Assembly (NCBI GenBank): GCA_034521575.1
Contig: JAXHMJ010000005.1
Span: 558,001 to 622,000 of the forward strand
Length of the DNA stretch: 64,000 bases
Direction of reading: 5' to 3'
Source of the DNA: a candidate division KSB1 bacterium
GTDB lineage: Bacteria; Zhuqueibacterota; Zhuqueibacteria; Residuimicrobiales; Krinioviventaceae
The notes under the pieces were generated by a model. That model ran no database searches. It was not told the origin of the DNA and saw only the letters and a list, made by a program, of their open reading frames with translations. This document shows, piece by piece, positions 54,994-64,000 of this stretch; the first letter of the stretch is position 1; every line of letters starts with the position of its first letter. Position numbers and translations under genes: made by a program.

Positions 54994-57900
54994 ATGAAAA
55001 AGCAATACTATTCAGTCATTGCTGTTTGTCTATTGTTGATTACAATCATGACATGTATGCAGACGGTCGAACCGGAAAACGGGACGTTGACCATTCAGCT
55101 CAATTGGCAGGCTGAATCATCGGCAAACGTTCTGAACACAGCAAAATCACTGACAGGCAAGTCCAATTCCCGCACCACCACAGATATAAACGACATAGCC
55201 CTGGTTCGCGTTACTCTGCAGCCCGGTGATCTGGTTTTCGAATTTGAAATTTCTGACACCGATCCAACTGTAGATGTGGAACTTGGAATATATAATATTG
55301 TTGTGGAAGCATTGAATGACAGCGGCGCTGTTCTCTTTCAGGATCCGCAGAAAAAGTGCTGGTGGACCCCCCGGAACAGACGACCATCACGCTGGTCATG
55401 CAGGCAAACTTTCCCATCCAGGCGCCTGGTTTCAACCTGCCGGCCGTCAATTACAGCACCACCGGAAAATATGTGCTGGTCTGGTCTTCCACCCTCAAAT
55501 CGTCAAATTACCGTCTTGAAGAAAGCACGGACAGTACATTCACACAAACCAGCGCTGTTTACACGGGCGCGGACACCAGTGTTTCTTTGAATAAAAATAC
55601 AGACGCTGTCTACTTTTATCGGGTACGCGGTGAAAATGAAATTGGTTTTTCACCCTGGAGCCAATGGATCAAATTTATCGTTTCGATAAAACCGGAACTG
55701 TTAATTCTCACAGACTCTTTACCGGGCGGAACCGTCAACCAGCCCTACAGCCAAACCCTCGAGGCCGAAGGAGGACATGAACCTTATACCTGGACATTGA
55801 TTGAAGGCGCTCTGCCCGCAGGCTTGACTCTTGAAGCGAGCACCGGTCAAATCTCCGGTACACCATCTGTTGCAGGCGACTATGCTTTCATCCTTCAGAT
55901 AGCTGATAACAGTGATCTGCAGCAAACGGACACCTTGTCACTCTCTATTACCATATCACCCGCGACTCTGCAGATCTTAACAGGCTCGCTGCAAACGGGC
56001 ACGCTCAATGCATCTTTTAGTCAGATTCTCACTGCAAGCGGAGGAACTGAACCCTATACCTGGTCTGTCACGGCAGGCAGTCTGCCGGATGGTCTGATTC
56101 TGGACGCGGCATCCGGCAAGATTTCCGGCGCCTCTGTTGAATCCGGCCTATTTCAGTTTACAATACAGGTCACGGACAACAGCGAGCCGCAGCAGTCGGC
56201 CTCTGTATCATTGTCTATCGCTATTCAACTTCCGGCTTTACAAATCCTGACGAGCGCCCTTGCAAACGGCAATCTGAATTCAGACTACAGCCAGGTTCTG
56301 AGCGCCACCGGAGGAACTGAACCCTATACCTGGTCTGTCACGGCAGGCGGTCTGCCGGATGGTCTGATTCTGGACGCGGCATCCGGCGAGATTTCCGGCG
56401 CCTCTGTTGAATCCGGCCTATTTCAGTTTACAATACAGGTCACGGATAACAGCGAGACGCAACAGTCGGATACGCGTACTCTGTCCATTCAGATCAATCC
56501 CACCCAACTGGAGATATTAACCCAATCTCTGGCGGACGGACAGGTCGGCACAGCCTATAGCGGTTCCCTCATTGCCGGCGGCGGCATTGAACCGTATACC
56601 TGGTCATTGAATGCCGGAATCCTGCCCGATGGTTTGACACTGGACGCCTCTTCCGGACAAATCTCCGGCACACCTGCATCAGCCGGAACGTTCAATTTTA
56701 CCGTACAGGTGAACGACAACAGCGATCCGCAACAATCCGATTCAAAAACATTTCTATCACCATTTCAGCATCCGAACTGCTCATCAGCACGGACGAACTG
56801 CCGAATGGTAAAACAGACGAATCATACAGTCAAATCGTGGCAGCCACCGGCGGAACAGGCGCCTATACCTGGTCGATTGTATCAGGCACACTGCCGGAAG
56901 GCCTGACCCTGGATTCCATGTCCGGGCAGATCATCGGAGTCCCGGAAGCAGCAGGCACGTATGCATTCACGGTTGAGGTTACGGATTCGGGTGATCCGGT
57001 TCAAACCGCTTCGCATGAATTCACTGTAATTATCTACCCGCCGGACCTAAAAATCACCACAGTTTCGCCGCTGCCTGACGGTACAGTCGGGGAAACCTAT
57101 GCCCAGGACATTCACGCCCGGGGCGGCAGCGCAGATACTTGGACCTGGTCCATGATATCCGGTGTCTTGCCTGAAGGCATGGAGTTTCTGGACTTTGCCG
57201 AAGCAGGACGTGTACAGGGTACGCCCGGGGAAGCCGGTACGTTTAATTTCACGGTCAAAGTTACCGATCTTCTTTATCCGGAATTATCTGACAGCCAAAC
57301 CTTCTCCCTGTCCATCAATCCGGCTGAACTTGTGATTACAACAGCCACATTCCCCCAGGGCGATCAGGGTGTCGCATATAACCAGACAGTCAGCGTCTCA
57401 GGAGGAACTCCGCCGTATGTCTATTCGATCTATTCCGGAGCGCTGCCTTCAGGACTGTCCCTGAATTCTTCTACCGGTGTGATCAGCGGTACTCCTACTG
57501 TTGCGGGAACAACCAATTTTAATGTTCAGGTCACTGATCATGGAGATCCGCAACAGGCTGTTTTAAAGAGTTTTTCCATTACGATTCTATCAGCTTCGGT
57601 TTACATTACCACCGGCTCGCCGCTGCCCGATTGTAAAGCGGGCACAGACTATAGTGTTCAGCTGCAGGCAGACGGCGGAGAACCTCCCTACACCTGGGCT
57701 ATCACAGAACGCTCACCCGGCTGGTTCGCCGAAGGGCTCTTTTTAAGTGCTGACGGCGTGTTGAGCGGCAATATCAATGCGCAGCCGGGAACCGGCCAGT
57801 TGACCATTCAGGTCATGGATCTTGCAGAAAACACTGCCGCCAAAACATTTGACCTCACCATCACAGCCGGTGATCTGGAGCTTTTCTGGCCAAATCTACC

Positions 57901-58156
57901 TGACGGACAAACCTTCACGGATTACAGTGGAATGATTATCTATCGTTATGGTACGGGTCCGCTGCAGACACCCTGGACGATAACAGGAGATTTTCCTCAA
58001 GACCTTACAATAGAGTATTCATCCGATGGGTATCAAATGGAACTCTCAGGTCAGCCGATTGAGGGAGGTACTTATAATTTCAGCATAACAGTCGAGGACA
58101 GCGGTGATCCGCAGCAAACACGCACCGATTCATTTTCGATCACGATCAATCCATAA
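54994..58156 (+). CDS. Ig-repeat surface lipoprotein, two frame breaks
   Basis: ATG 54994 has GGAGG 5 bases upstream. Begins with a lipoprotein-like signal (VIAVCLLLITIMTC), a Carboxypeptidase-regulatory-like or Ig-like segment (GTLTIQLNWQAESS), a fibronectin III-like segment (YRLEESTDSTFTQT...FYRVRGENEIG), then at least seven He_PIG-type putative Ig repeats of about 85-90 residues (GGTEPYTWSVTAG-LPDGLILD-ASG-ISGAS). Breaks: one A missing in the A run at about 55350 (DPQKKVLVDPPEQ restored), one T missing at about 56752 (SKTFSITISASELL restored). Repaired about 1,055 residues. Likely an adhesive or scaffold stalk; Ig repeats vary and two are near-identical at the DNA level. Confidence 0.82.
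56041..56199 (+). repeat. Near-identical direct repeat, copy 1 (copy 2 at 56311-56469)
   Basis: The 159 bases at 56041-56199 and 56311-56469 differ at about five positions by eye. They are 270 bases apart (90 codons), in phase, within consecutive Ig-like repeats. Other repeats in the gene are far less similar, so this looks like a recent tandem duplication or gene conversion. Confidence 0.85.
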
Positions 58157-58165
58157 GGGTAAACT

Positions 58166-61100
58166 ATGAATCAGATAACAAAGAAACAAACCGTTCTCAT
58201 ATCGTTCCTCTGTTTTCTGTGTTTATTCTCTCAAACACTCTGGGCCCAGGACTGGAACGCCTCGGTCACCCTGGATCCGTTTGCCAGTCCTTACCTGAGC
58301 GACTGGCAAAATGACCCCACCCTGGCTATTCTGGAAATCCAGAATAATTCCGGAGAACAGGATGTCATCATCGTGGATCTTGAGCTCAGCAACACAAACG
58401 GGACCCTGCTCCGGGCCGCTTCACAGCGCTTGCTGGTACAGCCGGGGCAGCCTGTGTTTCTGAACACAACCGATTATATAAACTGGACCGTCACTTTTAT
58501 TAATTCCACAGTCAAAGAGCAGATCAACCGCACCGGCATGTTTCCGGAAGGCGATTACGAAACCTGTATCAGCATCCGTAATTTATGGGGCAATGAACTT
58601 GTACCGCAAACCTGTGCGTATACCAGCATTGTCCACCCCGAGCCGCCGGAACTGATTTACCCGATCGAGTATCAGGAAATTTTTATGCCATATCCGGTTT
58701 TTCAATGGATCCCGCCGCAAACACCGTACGGCAGACAAATGGTCTATGTCTTTAGAATTGTAGAGATCATGGCCGGACAATTACCCAACCAGGCGCTGGA
58801 AAGCAATTATCCGCATTATGAAAATTACAATGTATTCACCTCGGATTTTGAATACCCCCTGGACGGCTTGCCTTTGGAAGCGGGAAAATCCTACGCCTGG
58901 CAGGTGCAGGCCGTTGATCTAAGCGGCAAACCCGCGACGAAAAATGAGGGTAAGAGTGTGATCGGCGTATTTACCACACCGGCGTCCTTTGAAGGTCCGC
59001 TCCCCACCCTTGAATTGTTGTCTCCTGCCGATCATGCGCTTTTGACCTCCAATCAACCGACCTTTGAATGCATTCAACCGCGGGTTGATCCTGCCACACC
59101 GGTTTATTATACCGTCCAGATCAACGAGATGACCGCCGGACAAACTCCGGAACAGGCGATGGCCGCCAATCCGCCGCATTTCATCAATGCGGCCACGCTT
59201 ACCGAACCTGTATTGCAATATCCGCCTGATGCTCCCGAGTTGGAAACGGGAAAAAACTACGCCTGGCAGTTCACAGCGCTCGACCCGTATGGCCAGCCTG
59301 TCACCGCCCATGAGGGCAAAAGTGAGGTGAGAGCGTTTACAGTCGCCGAAACATCACCGGTGCTGGTTGAAACGCAATTGCTGCCGGAAAAATTGACGCT
59401 GCCGACCGAAGACATTGCATTTCTACAGCTCAAAAACAATGACACCCCCCTTGTCCAATTCTCATTGTCTGAGGATTCATCCGAGATCACTGTGACGTCT
59501 ATATCTCCGGGAACCACACCTCTGGTATTTAACTGTCTGAGGGGAGACGCAGCGGAAGCGCCGCAAACCGGCGCAAGCGTCAATGTCACGTTCGACCGCT
59601 ATACGCATGAAATCCTGACGGGCAGCATCGCTGCCTCGATTCATCCAGCCGTTGAATCAGATTTTAACCTTGCTGAGCAGGGTGTACCCATTGCACTGCG
59701 GACCATCGAATACGACCCCGCAAGTCAGTCATTCTCTCTCGGAGCAGTCCCCAGTTTGTTCAACACCCTGTTTCTATCCAGTCCCGTAACTGTCAATTTA
59801 TCGTCCGCAGGCGTTATCACCGGCGCATTGCCCCACCAGCAGCTCGTGCAGCAAATTCCTCTGATGCAAAACTCCGCAAGACTGGTCTATCTCGTGCAGT
59901 CTCTGGGCGGTGAAATCAACAGCTCTCTCTTGTCAGACCTGCATCAAAGCAGCCTGGATATCTCCGGCAGCCTGACATTTTTGCCGGCACTGCCGCAGCT
60001 CAATGAACGCTCGATACCGGTTGACATGCACATGAGCGGTGAAAATTTGCAGATATCCTACACCGGCAATACGCCTGATCCGAACGGCATCACTCTTCCT
60101 GTCGGCGCGGTCCATTTAACCCTGCATCAATTCATCAGCCATACGTTCACCTGGTCGGTCCCGGAACAGCGCTGGGAGTTTGATTTTGCATTTGATGTCA
60201 ATCTGTCTTTCACAGACATCTATCCTCAACTGAACCTTCCGCGCATTTCCTCTGTGCACCTGACGCCCGAAGGATTCAATTTTCCGCAAACGTCCATCCC
60301 TGATCTCGGGTTTGATCAATTCTTTGCCTATCAGGATGTACAAATCAAACCCTTTGCATTCCGCATCCGGGAATTTACCTTTGACTGGTTTGATGCATCG
60401 AGTGAGAATACCGGCGACTGGGGATTCCGGTTTGACTTTCTGACCAAACTCAGCCTGAATTCACGTCTAAGCGACCTCGAACGGGAAATTAACAACAATC
60501 CCCTCACCGTCCTCAATGCCGGTTTCAAGCAACGGTGCTTTATCGGAAACGTAGAGCCGCGTACATTTCAATCCCCCATCACAGCGCCGTTTTCCAATAA
60601 CAAACCGGGACTGCTGATCGAACGTATCAAAGGCGAATTCAATCAAGAATCAGGAATTCCGCAAATTGATTTTTCCGTTTTATCAGACTGCATTCTGCCC
60701 GCATCCACCGCAGGAGGAACGCAAACCGTCAATTTTGATGACCTCTGGATAAAAATGAGCAGCCGGGGGCTATTTACAGGTCAATCTCCGGCGTTTACTC
60801 CCGCACATCTTCTGCCCTGGCAGCAGCTTGACATTGCCATTCAAACGGCTGAACTCTTGCTTAGCAAAGAACAAGGCGAACAGAGCGCCCGGCTCAATCT
60901 GGACGGCCGTATTAATCTGCCGCTCTCCGGCGCCTCGAACATCTCGGCAAACGGCAGCGGTACATTCGATCTCATCAGCCAACAAATCACTGACGGACAG
61001 TTTCTGATCAATAACCCGTTTATCATAGACGTCCCGGCATTTACCTCAACTCCCACCTTGCAGCTGCGCTGCATCAACGGCGCAGCGGTGAATCCGGCCG

Positions 61101-64000
61101 GACTGCAGCTGAACAACGCAACAGGCGAGCTTGTGCTGGACAACGCGCCGGTATCCCTGCAGTACAGCGACAATGTGACATTCAGTCTTCCTGATTTGCA
61201 ATTAACATCCGGTACGATTACCTTTGATGATAGCTTTGCACTGCAGATCAGCAATTTGACCGGAAATACGCAGAATATGCTGTGGCGCGCCGTGAGCCCC
61301 GATGCAGCAGGGGCTGCAAACAGCCTTTTACTGCCGCTGCCGTCCGTTATGATTAAAAACGGCACGCTCACAGCCTCCGGCAAGGCAGATGCGTCTGTGA
61401 ATCTCAACAATCAGACCTATTCCAACCTGGACGCCCGCTTTTCAAGCAATTTTGCAATCGGATTTTATGAACCAAACGTCGCATCCGGACGCGTTGATTT
61501 TTACGCAGACAATGCCAACGTCGCCTATCTGGACAGCACCGGATTCTGGACCGGACAGTATTTTTCAGGAGATTCATTATTGACCCGGCTGCCGCTGCCC
61601 GATTCTTCCATTGCCTATGCGCTTCTGCAGGATTCCGAAGGAAATCGCCTGATTCAAACCGAACAACAGGGTGAAAATATCAGACTGTACACGGCGCAAG
61701 GCACAACGGTCAAACTTTTCCTGCCTGCATTGTCCTTTGATTCCGGTTCGATCCCCATGCTGGAAACAGCTCTGGACCTAATTGTCAATGCCTCAACCCT
61801 GCGACCCGTGAGCGGCTCGCTGTCCGTTACGGAAAACAGCGGCAGTGTGCTATCACTGATAAAAGCCGGACTGCCTTTGAACGTAACCGGACTTTATTTT
61901 GATGATGCGGAGGGTGACGGCGATTTTCAAATGTCCGCGGACCTGCAGCCGATCCTGCCCAAAGCTCTGCAAGCATGCTGACCTCCAGGCTGAAAGTATC
62001 GCCCTGAGTCCAAATCGGATTCGAATCCTTTGATACACGCCAAATTGATCCCAATAAACCGCCTGCCCTTGTTGAAATCGGTGAAAATTTAAGCGTCAGC
62101 CTTGACGGGCTGCGTGTGAATGTTGCGTCAGAGACGGATTCTGTTTTATTTTCCGGAAATATTTACAGCCGTTTATTTGCAAATCATGACGGCTCCGCCT
62201 CCAAAGCGATTCCGTTTACCGCTGATCTGAGTACAGACAGCGCTCAATTTCATCTGGACGCATCCCTGCTGAGTCAGGAAACCCTGCCCCTGGGATGCGG
62301 TGAGTTCCGTGTTCTGTCCAATGGTTCACAAAGTATGCACGTCTCGGCTCCGCTCACCCGCAATATTTTTGAATTGACGATTCTGCAGGGGATCCTTTCT
62401 CTGCCGCGTCTGTCTGAGGGATTTGATCTCACCCTGAACCAGCTATGCATCGACCCGGACAGCGTCAGTATTCCGGATATCAATCTGGCCTCCGGCAATG
62501 AGCAGGTCCTCTCTTTGTTCGGAACAGATATTACGGTAAACGGGATATCATTCAACATCCCCTCTCCCGACCTGCTTGAGCTGCACCTCAAGGGAAGTAT
62601 GCTTTTGTTCGGCAAAGATATCGGCTTTTCCGATCTCACGGTCACCACGGATTGTGCGCTGGCCAATGCAAACCTGACCGTCAATCCCGTAGACCTCATT
62701 GAAGAGTCGTTGTCGCTTGATTCTCTACGTATACGCAACAGCAATTTATACGTATACGGGATGTTTACCGCTTTCAGGCCGTTTGACAACCTGGGCAGTC
62801 TGTATACGATTCGCATTGATACGGAAGGAAATTGGCTTGACCCTCAGGGCAATAAACTGGCGGCAAAATCGATCAACATTCTCACGGGAGAATCCCCCGC
62901 GGATGCGGGCATTTCTCTGGGCATGGCGCCGCTGAATGTGGTGTGCAAACTCGCAGATGTGAATCTGAGCTTTAACGGTCCATCCAACAAAGAAGCTTCC
63001 GGCCATATCGATATCGACATCAACAGCTACTGGCCGACCGCTTTTGAAGATGATATCAAAATCCCCATCATGGGATCGCTCAGTTTTCCGGAAACGGACG
63101 GCAGTCAGGACAACTGGCTCATCAATGAGACAAGCGTCTCCGTCATTACCCTCGCCGATTTGCTTAACCTGGAAATGAACAATATATCCGTGCAGAAAGA
63201 TTCGGTATTTGCCATTTCATTGGGTGGAAATTTTTCTTTAAACCTCCCCTCTGCTCAGCAAGATCAGGGCGGCGGCGGTGAATTCAAAGATTTCCTGCTC
63301 AAAGAGGGGACATTTGAATTCGGTCAGGTCGTCAACGTTAATATTGATATCAGCGGCGTCAATGTCCAGGTGAGCAGACTGGCATTCGGGTTTGATTTGC
63401 GCAACCTGGCCACATATGATATCAAATTTGACAATAATGAAGCATCGCTGGAGAACACCACCGTCAACCACAATGGCTTTTACCTGGTGTTCGGCGGCAG
63501 CATCAGCAGCGAACTGTACGGATTTGACGGCGGTATCGATTCACTGCTTGTATTCAAATCCACAGACCGGTTTTACACCCTGATCAAAAATGCGCATTTT
63601 TCCTATTCAGACATGATCGACGGCAGCCTGGATCTTGTCCTCGATGTCGGTCTGGACGAAGTGGATTTCCAGTTTCTCATCGGCGGTCACCTGGATGTGT
63701 CTGATATAGGATTCGCTGCCGTGGGTGAAATCAGTTACAAAAGCACCACTCTGGGAGGAAGCACATTTATGTCGCCCGGATTCGGTTTGTTTCTGGGCGT
63801 TAAATCCGGACTGAACATCACGCTGGCTCCGCTTCCGATCACCATCGAGGGCGCGGGGCTGGGTATTTTCTTTAATGCGGATTCACGGGTTGAGGAACTG
63901 GTGAGATCGCATCTCGGCTTTGAAAACGATACGGCAGACGATTCTTTCTTTGACGCCTATAACGAATATAAAAGCAACTATGCCGAGATTATGACATTTC
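58166..64000 (+). CDS. Giant exported TANFOR-type protein, open at the window edge, two frame breaks
   Basis: More than 1,940 residues. Signal peptide (ISFLCFLCLFSQTLWAQ) then a TANFOR-like N-terminal module: VTLDPFASPYLSDW, QRLLVQPGQPVFLN, GMFPEGDYETCISIRN, PPELIYP. Two fibronectin-like repeats follow (VFQWIPPQTPYGR...YAWQVQAVDLSGK; later YAWQFTALDPYGQ), then a very long, regular beta-rich region to the window end (GGSISSELYGFDGG; AAVGEISYKSTTLGG; SGLNITLAPLPITIEGAGLG). The similarity to TANFOR proteins of Bacteroidota is from memory. AAGGG upstream. Frames change near 61960-61981 and 62000-62028 (two extra bases); the last frame then stays open to 64000. Probable surface or translocation role. 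Confidence 0.78.

Noticed and set aside
1-64000. CRISPR arrays, prophage or transposon insertion
   Set aside because: No set of regularly spaced repeats, no integrase, transposase or phage structural gene was seen; the only direct repeats are the Ig-domain repeats at 56-57 kb.

Overview
The window reads as a chromosomal segment of a Gram-negative bacterium, most likely from the FCB side of the tree (Bacteroidota, Calditrichota, KSB1 and relatives). This placement is inference. It rests on an LpxH-type lipid A hydrolase, Lgt with the GCYLNGCCYG signature, a GH9 cellulase ending in a type IX/FlgD-like C-terminal sorting domain, a TANFOR-like giant exported protein, Ig-repeat surface proteins and several outer-membrane barrels. 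No phage, insertion sequence or CRISPR array is visible.

Layout. 1-7.1 kb (minus strand): exopolysaccharide operon (STAS-HTH regulator, Wza-like exporter, Wzc-like tyrosine kinase, UDP-sugar epimerase, WbaP-like phosphoglycosyl transferase, GT4 glycosyltransferase cut by the window edge). 7.3-11.5 kb: glgA, a CpoB-like TPR lipoprotein, lpxH and lgt. 11.7-20.9 kb (plus strand): ispE, tRNA-Gln, prs, rplY, pth, rpsF-ssb-rpsR-rplI, ybbR, tsaD and a von Willebrand A membrane protein. 21-26 kb: tdh-kbl-smr, an SDR/DUF2867 protein, and a damaged OmpA gene beside an ankyrin remnant. 26.2-33 kb: a complete trpEGDCFBA operon preceded by a readable attenuator with a leader peptide carrying four consecutive Trp codons. 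33-39.3 kb: groES, a Trx-Grx fusion, corA, two envelope proteins and a GH9 cellulase. 39.5-49.3 kb: a NatA/NatB-type ABC system whose permease is fused to a CPBP protease, a sulfatase, a flavin reductase, a UbiA prenyltransferase, topA and a PAP2 phosphatase. 49.4-53 kb: a second, divergent GH9 gene and a membrane protein. 53-64 kb: a three-gene surface cluster (outer-membrane barrel, Ig-repeat lipoprotein, giant TANFOR-type protein running off the window) with its own promoter and a structured 5' leader.

Many genes are broken by single-base indels, including essential ones (ssb, topA). At least nine of the breaks are repaired by lengthening a homopolymer by one base, which points to consensus-sequence error rather than real decay. 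I annotate such genes as single loci spanning all frames and give the break positions.

The parts I consider most worth following up are the TANFOR surface cluster with its structured leader, the trp attenuator, the STAS-HTH protein at the head of the polysaccharide operon, and the Ser-for-Asp substitution in the active-site motif of the second GH9 protein.
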